Positions 7,055 to 14,979 are shown, counted from the stretch's first letter. The stretch is 28,238 nt of DNA from JAGOTT01 sp964450795 (GCA_964450795.1 CAYVDI010000005.1:1-28238), one strand, 5' to 3'. Made by a program: numbers and translations. The notes: generated by a model not told the origin, from the sequence alone.

Positions 7055-7483
7055 TCAGAGAAGTCCCCGCTGTTTCGATGCCTCATCCATCGCTTTGTTC
7101 GCCTCGGCATCCGCAATCGTGTTCCGTTCACGCGGAACATGCGTGAATGTCACTTTTCCGAAATCAAGCATTTCGTTCCATATCTCGATGAACATCCTCT
7201 GGATATCCGCATCCTTGATCCGATACTCGTGATTGAGCTGTCGGCACGCGAGTTCCGAATCCATATAACAATCAAGATGCGCCTTCTTCGCCCGATCCTT
7301 CCCCAGAAGACTCTTCACCTTCTTCATGCCGGATATGATCGCGGCATACTCGGCATAATTGTTCGTACGGACGCCAAGAAACTCACCGTAACGCTTGTCG
7401 AGCGTCTCGATGAACACACCGAGCGCGGCAGGCCCCGGATTCCCCCGGGATCCACCATCCGAATACATGACGATTTTCTCCAT
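7055..7483 (-). CDS. rnhA: Ribonuclease H (RNase HI family)
   Basis: The enzyme cuts the RNA strand of RNA-DNA hybrids such as primers and R-loops. All four catalytic acids of the family are present: Asp9 (Tyr-Ser-Asp-Gly-Gly), Glu45 (Tyr-Ala-Glu-Tyr), Asp74 (Met-Asp-Ser-Glu-Leu) and Asp124 (Ile-Ala-Asp-Ala-Glu-Ala-Asn). The 142-residue length is normal. The basic handle region is short, as in archaeal or RNase HI-like variants; such enzymes often appear as 'ribonuclease HI family' or reverse-transcriptase-like proteins. It has its own promoter just upstream and a stop 28 nt before the adaptor gene, so it may be first in the exporter transcript. Confidence 0.88.
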   Translation of the reverse strand: MEKIVMYSDGGSRGNPGPAALGVFIETLDKRYGEFLGVRTNNYAEYAAIISGMKKVKSLLGKDRAKKAHLDCYMDSELACRQLNHEYRIKDADIQRMFIEIWNEMLDFGKVTFTHVPRERNTIADAEANKAMDEASKQRGLL

Positions 7484-7495
7484 ACCGATAGACAC

Positions 7496-7524
7496 AGTAT
7501 ATCCTTTTTGGCGTTTTTTATCAA
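7496..7524 (-). promoter_or_regulatory. Sigma-70 type promoter for rnhA
   Basis: On the minus strand TTGATA (7519-7524), a 17-bp spacer and TATACT (7496-7501). The -10 ends 12 nt before the ATG, so the 5' leader would be about 5 nt with no room for a ribosome site. Confidence 0.6.
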
Positions 7525-7563
7525 AAAAATCCGCTCCCATCCTATTTTCAGATATGGAAGCGG
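7522..7563 (-). terminator. Rho-independent terminator after the 7564 gene
   Basis: On the minus strand CCGCTTCC pairs with GGGAGCGG (one mismatch) over an 18-nt loop, followed by ATTTTTTT. It starts right at the stop codon of the upstream gene and should close the transcript that contains recJ. Confidence 0.6.
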
Positions 7564-7884
7564 CTAGAGAAGCAGTGCTCCGTGATGATCGACCCCGAGT
7601 ATCTGCCGATAATCGAGCTCGACGATCTTGTCTTTGGGAAGAAGCGGCTCCTCGTAGAGACGACACTCGGCATGCACGCGGATTTTCATCGTCGTGGTGC
7701 CGAAACGGTTCCGCCTCATCGAAACCACGCTCCCTCGGACCAACACCAGGCGATGGGAGCGGGAAATTCCACCTGCCGCCGTTTGGACCGTACCCTGCAT
7801 AGGAAGGTGGAAATACACGACCGCATCTTCCTCAGAAAAAAGCCTCCACCATCGTTCCGGTGGGAAAATCCGATATATGTTCAC
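7564..7884 (-). CDS. Small protein of unknown function downstream of recJ
   Basis: This is a 106-residue protein I do not recognise. The N-terminus has aromatic and basic residues (Tyr-Arg-Ile-Phe-Pro-Pro-Glu-Arg-Trp-Trp-Arg). The middle looks like beta strands (Val-Val-Tyr-Phe-His-Leu, Arg-Leu-Val-Leu-Val-Arg-Gly). There is no signal peptide or membrane segment. The GTG at 7884 is well supported as start by AAAGGAG 7 nt upstream, the clearest ribosome site in this part of the window. It follows recJ by 28 nt and ends at a terminator, so it is probably co-transcribed with recJ. Confidence 0.65.
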   Translation of the reverse strand: MNIYRIFPPERWWRLFSEEDAVVYFHLPMQGTVQTAAGGISRSHRLVLVRGSVVSMRRNRFGTTTMKIRVHAECRLYEEPLLPKDKIVELDYRQILGVDHHGALLL

Positions 7885-7912
7885 GATTCGTCTCCTTTGA
7901 GATTGTAAAAGA

Positions 7913-9607
7913 TCATGATTTTTCGGTGTCGGACCGACGCATATCGACGAGCTTGAGCTGCAGTTTCACGCTTCCTTGCCATTCGTTTTCGTCGATCTGG
8001 AAGAGTATATCGATTCGATCCTGGGAATGCAAGCCCGGGATGCGTTCCGCAAGCGAAAACCCGATGGCGTCGAGCGACCGCCCGCCCGGGAACGAGAGCA
8101 CGAGCTTGATATGTTTCCCGTCCGATCCGACAGAGCGCACTTCCGATACTTCCGCTCCTCCGGCATAAAATACCGGCTCCGGATTCCCTTCCCCGAAAGG
8201 CGCGAGCTTCCGAAGAGAACGGGCCAGATCCAAAGAGATCTCCGAAGGATCGATCGCGATATCCGCGACGAGCTCCGGCTCCGTCTCTTTCCCTTCGAGC
8301 TCCCGCCGCACGATTCCGCTCAGACGCTTCTCGAGCGAAACGAGGTTCCCGTTCTCGATCGATAATCCGGCCGCCTGCGCATGCCCGCCGAACCGGATCA
8401 GGAGATCGGAACATTCTTCAAGTGCCTCGACGATATTCACCTCCGGGATGCTCCGAAGCGACCCGCGACTCTCCTTTTCGCCCTTCGTCAACACGATGAC
8501 CGGTTTCCGGAATTCGTTCGCGATACGACCGGCCACAAGACCGATCACCCCGAAATGGAATCCTTCATCCGCGGCGAAGACGATATCCCGGTCGGATGAC
8601 CGGATCGCCTCCGTACGGACGGACTCCGTAATCGCATCGCTCACCTTCCTCCGTTCGTCATTGCGGGACTCAAGTTCCGACGCAAGGGCGCGCGCCCTGG
8701 ACGAATCGGTCTCCATAAGGAGGTCGTGGGCGATCCTGGCATGCGCCATCCGGCTTGCCGCGTTGATCCGTGGAGCGATATGGAATGCGATATCGCGCGC
8801 GATGACGGGCTTTCCGAAACGAAGCGGCATCCGCCCGAGCGATATCATTTCCTGGAGCCCGACCCGCCTCGTCTTCGCGAGCACGATGAGCCCGAACGCG
8901 ACGATGACACGGTTTTCTCCGACAAGCGGCATGACGTCCGCCACCGTACCGATAGCGGCAACATCAAGAAGCCACTTCAGCTGATCCCGTTCCTTCGGAA
9001 GAAACGTGTGATACATCGCCTGCACCACCTTGAACGTCGTCCCCGCTCCGCAGAGCTCCTTGAACGGATACGTCTCATTTCGGAGTTTCGGATTGACGAT
9101 GGCGAATGCCGCCGGAAGCGTCTCGGGAACATGGTGGTGATCGATGACGATGACATCCATTCCGCGAACGTTCGCTTCCGCGATTTCGGCATGGTTCATC
9201 ATCCCACAGTCGACGGTAAAGACGAGCCTGACCCCGTCACGGGAAAAGGCGTCAAGCGCGGGCAGGGAGAGTCCGTGCCCTTCGACATGTTTGTCCGGAA
9301 TATAGACGGAAACCGCCAGCCCGACGCGTTCGAGTCCTTCACGAAGAAGCACCGACGATGTCACTCCGTCGGCATCGAAATCGCCGAAAACACCGACACG
9401 TTCCCCGGCTTCTTTCGCGGCCCGGATACGCCTCATGACGGTATCCATCGACGAAAAAAGAAAGGGATCATGAAGGTCACGGTCGTAATCCGGTTCAAGA
9501 AACCGCCGTCGGTCCTCCGGAGTCACGACTCCACGGAGCGAAAGAAGCCGGTCTATGACCGGCTCACCTGCTACGGATTCTTCCCTGACTCTCCATCGGC
9601 GCGTCAT
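7913..9607 (-). CDS. recJ: Single-stranded-DNA-specific exonuclease RecJ
   Basis: RecJ degrades single-stranded DNA 5' to 3' in recombination and mismatch repair. The DHH-family motifs are in order: Phe-Gly-Asp-Phe-Asp-Ala-Asp-Gly (74-81), Thr-Val-Asp-Cys-Gly (131-135), the Asp-His-His triad (156-158), and the DHHA1 motif Phe-Gly-Gly-His-Ala-Gln-Ala-Ala-Gly (about residue 410-420). An OB-fold-like tail follows, with the usual Pro-Phe-Gly-Glu-Gly-Asn-Pro-Glu-Pro entry. The 564 residues match the family. ATG 9607 is the first start and gives an intact N-terminus. The gene upstream is a receiver-like protein 39 nt away. Confidence 0.95.
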   Translation of the reverse strand: MTRRWRVREESVAGEPVIDRLLSLRGVVTPEDRRRFLEPDYDRDLHDPFLFSSMDTVMRRIRAAKEAGERVGVFGDFDADGVTSSVLLREGLERVGLAVSVYIPDKHVEGHGLSLPALDAFSRDGVRLVFTVDCGMMNHAEIAEANVRGMDVIVIDHHHVPETLPAAFAIVNPKLRNETYPFKELCGAGTTFKVVQAMYHTFLPKERDQLKWLLDVAAIGTVADVMPLVGENRVIVAFGLIVLAKTRRVGLQEMISLGRMPLRFGKPVIARDIAFHIAPRINAASRMAHARIAHDLLMETDSSRARALASELESRNDERRKVSDAITESVRTEAIRSSDRDIVFAADEGFHFGVIGLVAGRIANEFRKPVIVLTKGEKESRGSLRSIPEVNIVEALEECSDLLIRFGGHAQAAGLSIENGNLVSLEKRLSGIVRRELEGKETEPELVADIAIDPSEISLDLARSLRKLAPFGEGNPEPVFYAGGAEVSEVRSVGSDGKHIKLVLSFPGGRSLDAIGFSLAERIPGLHSQDRIDILFQIDENEWQGSVKLQLKLVDMRRSDTEKS

Positions 9608-9646
9608 ACCACGGTATCGGAAATTTCGGATTACGCCGGAAGGAGG

Positions 9647-10198
9647 CTATATGCAGACGATTTCCGCGTCGAAACGCCTGTTTCGGACATCCTTGAACCG
9701 CAGTTTTATGGCTATTTTCTCGCCGCCGTCGGAACAGAGAAAATCGCGATTGAGCCCGAGATCCTGTGCGAGCCGTTGCGCATCGAGTTCGTACGGGTTC
9801 GGAATGATGAAATAATCCGAGCTCGTGAGAAGCCCCTTCACGCGACCGATGATCTCGTGCGGCGGCGTCATGGTCGTCACGAAGAAGTCCCGGACACCGA
9901 TCGCCTTCGCCCGCGCTTCGTCCTCCTCGCGACCGAGGTGAGACAGGAACATGACCGGAACATTCATCGTGGCGACATTTTTCTTGAGCGCCTCGGCGAG
10001 CATGAACCCGTCCATGCGAGGCATGATGATACCCGTCGCGACGATATCCGGAACCACCTGATTGATCTTCTCAAGCCCCTCGAGTCCGTCGGACGCCTCG
10101 CGGACATCGAAACCGGCGTCACGAAGCACGTCGGCATACAGCGAACGGGTGTCCGCATCATCGTCAACCAACACGATGCTATATCGTTTCTTTTCCAT
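9647..10198 (-). CDS. Degenerate receiver (pseudo-response-regulator) protein
   Basis: Residues 5-125 of 183 have the CheY-like receiver fold pattern: Val-Leu-Val-Asp-Asp-Asp (9-14), Met-Pro-Arg-Met-Asp-Gly (59-64), the switch Ser86 and a strand at 103-107. The phosphorylated Asp is missing: in Pro-Asp-Ile-Val-Ala-Thr-Gly-Ile-Ile-Met-Pro the position is Gly56 (codon GGT, one base from GAT). The conserved Lys before Pro is Thr as well (about 108-109). So it probably works without phosphotransfer, by protein contact. About 55 further residues have no known domain. No histidine kinase lies nearby. ATG 10198 sits at the start of the receiver domain. Its role next to recJ and dnaJ is unknown. Confidence 0.8.
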   Translation of the reverse strand: MEKKRYSIVLVDDDADTRSLYADVLRDAGFDVREASDGLEGLEKINQVVPDIVATGIIMPRMDGFMLAEALKKNVATMNVPVMFLSHLGREEDEARAKAIGVRDFFVTTMTPPHEIIGRVKGLLTSSDYFIIPNPYELDAQRLAQDLGLNRDFLCSDGGEKIAIKLRFKDVRNRRFDAEIVCI

Positions 10199-10227
10199 AC
10201 GGAAATCTGAATACAATGACCAGGGAC

Positions 10228-10254
10228 AGTATACACCAAAAGCACCCGTTTCAA
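10228..10254 (-). promoter_or_regulatory. Possible promoter for the receiver-like gene
   Basis: TATACT at 10228-10233 with TTGAAA 15 bp upstream on the minus strand. Spacing is short, so the -35 is uncertain; the leader would be about 22 nt. Confidence 0.35.
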
Positions 10255-10261
10255 CAAACGG
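10238..10261 (-). terminator. Possible terminator after dnaJ
   Basis: A perfect 6-bp stem CCGTTT-GTTG-AAACGG a few bases after the dnaJ stop, followed on the minus strand by GTGCTTTTGG. The T run is short, so it would be weak. Confidence 0.4.
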
Positions 10262-10265
10262 TCGG

Positions 10266-11345
10266 CTAGAGCCCCGATTTCCCGAGTTCCCGCACAAGCG
10301 TCTCCTCTTCCTTCGAGAGTTTTTTCGGGACACGGACATTCACGGTCACCAGATGGTCTCCGGCCCCCCATCCGCGGACCGACTTCAGCCCTTTCCCCCT
10401 GATGCGGAATACTTCGCCTGGTTGAGTTCCTGCCGGAATCTTCATTTTTACCGGACCATACACCGTGTCCACATTCACCGATCCGCCGAGCGTCGCCAAA
10501 GAAAATCCGATGTCGAGCTTGGAAAGGATGTGCTCGCCGCGCCGCTCGAAGGATGCGTGCGGACGGACATGTACCGTCAGGAAGAGATCGCCGGAAGGAG
10601 CGCCCCGCTCCCCTGCCGCGCCTTTTCCGGGAATGGATATCGTCTGTCCATCGCCGATTCCGGCCGGGATATCGACGTCGATACTCTCTTCGCCCGTGAC
10701 ACGCCCCACACCCTGACAGGCATGACACTGTTTCGAATACCGCTTTCCTTGTCCGTGGCATGTCTGACACACCTGCATCTGCGAGAACGTCCCGAAAACG
10801 CTCCGAACCGTCTGCGCCCGCCGTCCGGACCCGCCGCAATCCGGACAGGATTCCTCTTTCGATCCGCGTTCCCCGCCGGTCCCGTCACAGGCTCCGCATC
10901 GGATCGGTTTCCGAAGACCGAACGTGCGCTTCACACCCGTCACCATCTCCTCGAAGGAAATCTCGACATCCGTCTGGATATCCATTCCCGTTTTTCTTCC
11001 GCTTTCGCGACCACCGAAGTCACCGCCGAAAATATTCGAGAAAATATCCCCGAAATCGCCGTTGAACTGGAAATCATTCGGATCGAATCCGCCGGAGAAT
11101 CCCGAAAAACCCTGCGAACCGCCGAAGCCGCCCTGAGCACCGGCATGCCCGAACTGATCGTATCGCTTCCGCTTCTCCGGATCGGAAAGCGCCTGATACG
11201 CTTCGTTGAGCTCCTTGAACTTGGCTTCGTCCCCGCCGCTCTTGTCGGGATGAAGTTTGTGCGCAAGTTTTCGGAACGCCTTCTTGATCTCATCCTGCGA
11301 GGCGGATTTCGAGACGCCGAGAATGTCGTAATAGTCGCGTGGCAT
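10266..11345 (-). CDS. dnaJ: Chaperone protein DnaJ
   Basis: DnaJ hands unfolded proteins to DnaK and stimulates its ATPase. The 359 residues have every family domain: J domain with His-Pro-Asp at 32-34, Gly/Phe-rich linker (about 65-110), four zinc-binding Cys-x-x-Cys-x-Gly-x-Gly repeats (about 148-220: Cys-Gly-Ala-Cys, Cys-Pro-Asp-Cys, Cys-Gln-Thr-Cys, Cys-His-Ala-Cys), and the C-terminal substrate domains. No dnaK or grpE lies in the window, so dnaJ is transcribed apart from them. A CIRCE-like operator overlaps its promoter, which suggests control by HrcA under heat stress. No Shine-Dalgarno is obvious before ATG 11345. Confidence 0.96.
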   Translation of the reverse strand: MPRDYYDILGVSKSASQDEIKKAFRKLAHKLHPDKSGGDEAKFKELNEAYQALSDPEKRKRYDQFGHAGAQGGFGGSQGFSGFSGGFDPNDFQFNGDFGDIFSNIFGGDFGGRESGRKTGMDIQTDVEISFEEMVTGVKRTFGLRKPIRCGACDGTGGERGSKEESCPDCGGSGRRAQTVRSVFGTFSQMQVCQTCHGQGKRYSKQCHACQGVGRVTGEESIDVDIPAGIGDGQTISIPGKGAAGERGAPSGDLFLTVHVRPHASFERRGEHILSKLDIGFSLATLGGSVNVDTVYGPVKMKIPAGTQPGEVFRIRGKGLKSVRGWGAGDHLVTVNVRVPKKLSKEEETLVRELGKSGL

Positions 11346-11365
11346 AAGTTTTCGATAGTATCCCC

Positions 11366-11394
11366 ACTCTATCCCAAAACGAAAATATTGGCAA
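11366..11394 (-). promoter_or_regulatory. Promoter of dnaJ overlapping CIRCE
   Basis: On the minus strand TTGCCA (11389-11394), a 17-bp spacer and TAGAGT (11366-11371). The -35 lies inside the operator arm. A second -10-like GATACT is closer to the ATG. Confidence 0.4.
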
Positions 11395-11414
11395 TCTCAA
11401 TAGAAGAGTGCCAA
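11388..11414. promoter_or_regulatory. CIRCE-like operator (HrcA binding site) upstream of dnaJ
   Basis: TTGGCAATC, 9 bases, GAGTGCCAA. The known CIRCE consensus is TTAGCACTC-N9-GAGTGCTAA; 15 of 18 arm positions agree and the spacing is exact. It lies 43 bp before a heat-shock chaperone gene, which is where this operator occurs. Confidence 0.75.
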
Positions 11415-11434
11415 TCCTTACGACAAAAACCGGA

Positions 11435-12400
11435 CTACAGGAGCACTTCCCGTTCCGCCGGAACGCGTTCCACGGAAACGATCCCCATCCTGATACAGAG
11501 CCGAACGAACCCCGCCGAAAGCGCTGTCCAGACACCCTGAAGAACCGACCCCATCGAGAGCAGCGTCATGAAGAGCAGGAGGGCCAGGAAAAACGGAAGT
11601 GCGCCATTCGGGAGATTCCGTTTTTCCTTGGTCACGGAAAGAAACGCGATCGCCTTGTTCCGGAGCGCTTCGGAAAGAAGGTCTCCCATCCGCTCCGCCC
11701 CGGAAACGTTTCTTCCGACGAGCTTTCCGAGTTCGGCCCGCCCCATTTCCAGGGATATGGCCGACACGACGCTTTCCTTCACCGAATCCATTCCGTTGCC
11801 CGAGTATCCTCCCGGCTCGCGGACGGTCGAAAGAAAAGCATCGACGGTCATGCGTCCGTCCCGGATCTTTCCGAGTTCCGGAGATATCGATCCGGCCATC
11901 CGGAGAATCACGTCTCCGGTGCTCTCGGCAAGCGAGAATCGCGGCACGAGGTTCTCCCATGACGACGATCGTATTCCGGAGTAATACTGGCTCGAAACGA
12001 GCATCGCTACCGATAACGTAAACAGGAACGCACCGGCGCCCATGCTTCTCCTGAACGAAAGCGCGAGACGCGAATCCGCATCGTCACGGATTTTTCCAAG
12101 CGAACGGTACAGGAACGCCGAGGAAAAGAGGATTACCACCGCATGCGGAATTGTCACCGAAAAAAAGAGGCTGGAAACGGGAATCACGAATGCGAGAATG
12201 ATCCGCTCCCATGCCTTCAGGCAAAGCACCGAGGCGGAGAAAAACGCGACCGCCGTAATCGAGAAAAAGAGAACTCCGAACCCAAACCCGCCGCCGGTCC
12301 TTTCGACGACGGAAGACACCACCGACCACCCCAAAAGAGCGGCAACCAGTTCGGTCACCCCGATCACCGAAAGAGCGATGTTTCGCGGAGACGTCTCCAT
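11435..12400 (-). CDS. Multi-pass membrane protein of unknown function
   Basis: The 321-residue protein has about four membrane helices in the first 140 residues (about 8-29, 38-62, 66-98, 117-137). A soluble, probably extracytosolic, region follows (about 140-255, with Ser, Gly and charged residues), then a last hydrophobic pair (about 262-300). I recognise no family. It follows mltG by 21 nt in the same direction and so may take part in envelope growth, but that is only context. The ATG at 12400 is preceded by a poor AAAAGA ribosome site. Confidence 0.65.
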   Translation of the reverse strand: METSPRNIALSVIGVTELVAALLGWSVVSSVVERTGGGFGFGVLFFSITAVAFFSASVLCLKAWERIILAFVIPVSSLFFSVTIPHAVVILFSSAFLYRSLGKIRDDADSRLALSFRRSMGAGAFLFTLSVAMLVSSQYYSGIRSSSWENLVPRFSLAESTGDVILRMAGSISPELGKIRDGRMTVDAFLSTVREPGGYSGNGMDSVKESVVSAISLEMGRAELGKLVGRNVSGAERMGDLLSEALRNKAIAFLSVTKEKRNLPNGALPFFLALLLFMTLLSMGSVLQGVWTALSAGFVRLCIRMGIVSVERVPAEREVLL

Positions 12401-12421
12401 GTCTTTTTGTATGACACCGCC

Positions 12422-13483
12422 TTACAACCCGTTCTTCGCCTTGTTCGCGACATGTTCTTCGAATGTGGCCGAGAAAACCGTAACCCCTGTCTGCGGATTG
12501 TTCAGGAAATACCAGTACGGATTCGGAGTCGGATGAATGGCCGCGCCAAGAGCGACTATTCCAGGATTCGAAATCGGCCCCGGCGGCAACCCCTTGTATT
12601 TGTACGTGTTGTACGGAGAGTCAACGGCGATATCATCGAGTGAATGCTGCACCTTCGTGACACCAAGCGCATACCGGACGGTCGCGTCGCTCTGAAGCGG
12701 CATGCCGGCACCGATTCTCCGAAGGAAGATGTCCGCTACCACCTTCCGGTCATATTCCGTTCTCACCTCCGCCTCGAGGATGCTTGCGAGCACAACCGAC
12801 TCGTACCACGCTTTTCCGGTCTTTCCCGAAAAATCCGGAATCTTCGCCAGTCGATCCTGGAAATTCGAGAGTATCTTCTCTACGATTCCCTCCGCACCGA
12901 AATCGGCGCTAAAAAAGTACGTATCGGGAAACAACACTCCCTCGAGTGATGCATCCTCCGGAACATTCGAAAGGAAAGGGTATTTCGTGCGCCATTGCGG
13001 TTTCGGATGTTTCACGAGATCGAGGAACGCCTCACCCGGGAGACCGCTGTCCGTGAGCCGATCGGCCATCTCGGACGCCGTCCATCCTTCCGGGAATGTC
13101 ACCTTCACACCCTTCTCGACCGTTTCCCCGCGCGTTATTTTCCCGACGATTTCCGGGATGGTCATCTTTCCGTTGAGACGGTAATTCCCCGCCTGAAGAC
13201 CCTTCCAGGAGTCTTCACTCCACAGGAAATAGAGAAATGCCCATTTCGAACGGACGATTCCCGAAGTTTCGAGACGACCGGCGAGAGATTCCACGCCTTC
13301 GTTCTTCTCGAACGTGAATACCACATCCTGCTGCTCCCACCCTCCCGCCTGCCTCGACTCGGAGCGGATACGCGATAGTGCCACCGCGAAAACGACACCG
13401 ACCACCAGGAGGATAAGAAAAAAACGCGGTATCCACCGCCTCACCAGACCTTCTGGTTGTTCCATCGGCTCCGATGCGTCCAT
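12422..13483 (-). CDS. mltG: Endolytic murein transglycosylase MltG (YceG-like)
   Basis: MltG cuts new glycan strands next to the membrane and so sets their length. The 353 residues have an N-terminal transmembrane helix (about 18-37), a LysM-like segment (about 54-115), and the YceG catalytic domain with Ala-Ser-Ile-Leu-Glu-Ala-Glu (catalytic Glu likely 237), Met-Pro-Leu-Gln-Ser-Asp-Ala-Thr-Val-Arg-Tyr-Ala (261-272), and Ser-Asn-Pro-Gly-Ile near the end. ATG 13483 is used; ATG 13465 has a GGAG close upstream and would only remove six residues. It follows the isoaspartate methyltransferase by 26 nt. Confidence 0.93.
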   Translation of the reverse strand: MDASEPMEQPEGLVRRWIPRFFLILLVVGVVFAVALSRIRSESRQAGGWEQQDVVFTFEKNEGVESLAGRLETSGIVRSKWAFLYFLWSEDSWKGLQAGNYRLNGKMTIPEIVGKITRGETVEKGVKVTFPEGWTASEMADRLTDSGLPGEAFLDLVKHPKPQWRTKYPFLSNVPEDASLEGVLFPDTYFFSADFGAEGIVEKILSNFQDRLAKIPDFSGKTGKAWYESVVLASILEAEVRTEYDRKVVADIFLRRIGAGMPLQSDATVRYALGVTKVQHSLDDIAVDSPYNTYKYKGLPPGPISNPGIVALGAAIHPTPNPYWYFLNNPQTGVTVFSATFEEHVANKAKNGL

Positions 13484-13509
13484 ACGACACGATTCCCCTC
13501 CGTCAAGAT

Positions 13510-14136
13510 TCAATTTACGGATTTTTCGATAAGCGGAACGAACAGGAACCCCGGGAACCGCTCGACATAGAAATCGTCCTCGCCGCGCTTCTCGACATAC
13601 GCCAGCGCGTTGTAGATGGGAATAACCATCTTCCCGCCGACTTTCAACTGGCTCTTCAGCGCCTTCGGGATCTCCTCCGCCGACGCCGAGACCAGGATGC
13701 GATCGTACGGCGCCTCTTCCGGATATCCGTCGTTCCCGTCGCCGAGCACGCATTTCACGCGCCCCATGGTGACAAATCCGAACTTCTCGATATTCTTCTT
13801 CCCGAAATCGTACAGATCCGGGATACGCTCGACCGCCACGACCTTTCCCTTCTCGCCGACGATATGCGCAAGGAGCGTCGAGGACCACCCGGAACCGGAT
13901 CCGACATCCAGGACGGAAAGTCCCGGGGAAAGATCCAGGAGCTCAAGCATCACCGCGACGGTGAGTGGCTGCGAAATCGTCTGACCGTACCCGATTGGAA
14001 GCGGAATGTTCGTTTCCGCCTCCCGTTCGAATTCCGCCGGAACGAAATCCTCCCGACGGATGACACTGAAAGCGTCGATCGCGAGGTCGGATTTGAGATA
14101 CCCCTGAGTGATGAGCGTATTGATGAGCCGACTCAT
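13510..14136 (-). CDS. pcm: Protein-L-isoaspartate O-methyltransferase
   Basis: PCMT methylates damaged isoaspartyl residues so that they can revert, a protein-repair step. In about 208 residues there is an N-terminal helical part with Asp-Phe-Val-Pro, then Tyr-Gly-Gln-Thr-Ile-Ser-Gln-Pro (the family's substrate loop), the SAM-binding strand Val-Leu-Asp-Val-Gly-Ser-Gly-Ser-Gly-Trp, and a Gly-Asp-Gly motif. ATG 14136 has GGTGA 8 nt upstream; a GTG at 14148 overlapping the yjbQ stop would add four residues. Tight coupling to yjbQ shows one transcript. Confidence 0.9.
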   Translation of the reverse strand: MSRLINTLITQGYLKSDLAIDAFSVIRREDFVPAEFEREAETNIPLPIGYGQTISQPLTVAVMLELLDLSPGLSVLDVGSGSGWSSTLLAHIVGEKGKVVAVERIPDLYDFGKKNIEKFGFVTMGRVKCVLGDGNDGYPEEAPYDRILVSASAEEIPKALKSQLKVGGKMVIPIYNALAYVEKRGEDDFYVERFPGFLFVPLIEKSVN

Positions 14137-14140
14137 ATTA

Positions 14141-14581
14141 TCATTCACCCATTACCTGCACGACGACATCGCGCTTGCGCGCACCGTCGAACTCGACGGC
14201 GAATATGCTCTGCAATTCGGTAAGGATGAGCTTCCCGCGCTCAATGGGAACCGTTTCGCTCGAGCCGAGGAGGATCTGCTTGCAGTGCGCATGTCCGTTG
14301 GACCGCCCGTCGGATTTCGCGTTCCGCGACAGCTCGAAAAGGTCGTGCGAATACTGGTCATCCACCGGGACGACCTTGTAGAGGACGCGCATGAAGTCCT
14401 GAAGCAGAAGCGGCTCGTTGTGGTTGATCGCCACTCCCATGGTGGTATGCGGGACGAATACCGTCATCTGCCCCTCACGGACTCCCGATCGTTCTATGAT
14501 CTCCTCGATCCGATCGGTGATGTTCACGAATTCGATCTGCGTCTTCGTCTCGAATTCGATGCGTTCGCGATGTATTTTCAT
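14141..14581 (-). CDS. YjbQ family protein (secondary thiamine-phosphate synthase-like)
   Basis: The 146 residues match the YjbQ/UPF0047 family from end to end. Visible marks are His-Thr-Thr (about 45-47), Asn-His-Asn-Glu-Pro (53-57), a His-Asp pair (about 79-80), Asn-Gly-His-Ala-His (95-99) and Ile-Glu-Arg-Gly-Lys (113-117). Some members replace thiamine-phosphate synthase weakly in mutants, but the true role of the family is not settled, so no pathway is assigned. A strong ribosome site GAGGAGGG lies 6-8 nt before ATG 14581. It sits 21 nt after the thioredoxin gene. Confidence 0.88.
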   Translation of the reverse strand: MKIHRERIEFETKTQIEFVNITDRIEEIIERSGVREGQMTVFVPHTTMGVAINHNEPLLLQDFMRVLYKVVPVDDQYSHDLFELSRNAKSDGRSNGHAHCKQILLGSSETVPIERGKLILTELQSIFAVEFDGARKRDVVVQVMGE

Positions 14582-14602
14582 ATCGTTTCCCTCCTCGGGA
14601 CG

Positions 14603-14914
14603 TTAGAGAGTTGAAAGCTCCTCCTTGAGCTTGTCTTTCGATTGGACTCCCATCCATTCCTTGACGATTTTTCCGCCCTTGAAAACCTTGATCGTCGGAA
14701 TCGACATGATACCGTACTGACTCGCCTTCTCCGGATTCTCATCGACATTGAGCTTTCCGATCTTCACGGCTGTCATCTCGGTCGCGAGCGCGTCGATCAC
14801 CGGACCCATCATCTGGCACGGCCCGCACCACGGCGCCCAGAAATCGACCAGAACCGGTTTGTCGCCCGAGAGCACTTCCTGATCGAAATTCGCGTCGGTA
14901 AACTGCATCGCCAT
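14603..14914 (-). CDS. trxA: Thioredoxin
   Basis: This 103-residue protein is a classical thioredoxin: Phe-Trp-Ala-Pro-Trp-Cys-Gly-Pro-Cys active site (about 23-31), the buried Asp in Leu-Val-Asp-Phe, and the cis-proline in Ser-Ile-Pro-Thr (about 71-74). It reduces protein disulfides in the cytosol; there is no signal peptide. ATG 14914 is chosen by family length; ATG 14908 would remove two residues, TTG 14932 would add six. No Shine-Dalgarno is obvious; the bases before the ATG are GAAAACAT. It appears to be the first gene of the trxA-yjbQ-pcm-mltG set. Confidence 0.94.
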   Translation of the reverse strand: MAMQFTDANFDQEVLSGDKPVLVDFWAPWCGPCQMMGPVIDALATEMTAVKIGKLNVDENPEKASQYGIMSIPTIKVFKGGKIVKEWMGVQSKDKLKEELSTL

Positions 14915-14979
14915 ATGTTTTCTCAGCCCCAAAGACCGCCTCCATCGGCACGGGACTCTTTCTCATTGATTATGCCTCA

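Noticed and set aside
8726..10210. Long plus-strand ORF (494 codons)
   Set aside because: It lies opposite recJ and the receiver gene, both with clear motifs; it is rich in Arg, His and Asp, as expected from antisense of GC-rich genes.
10062..11540. Long plus-strand ORF (492 codons)
   Set aside because: Antisense of dnaJ and of the receiver gene.
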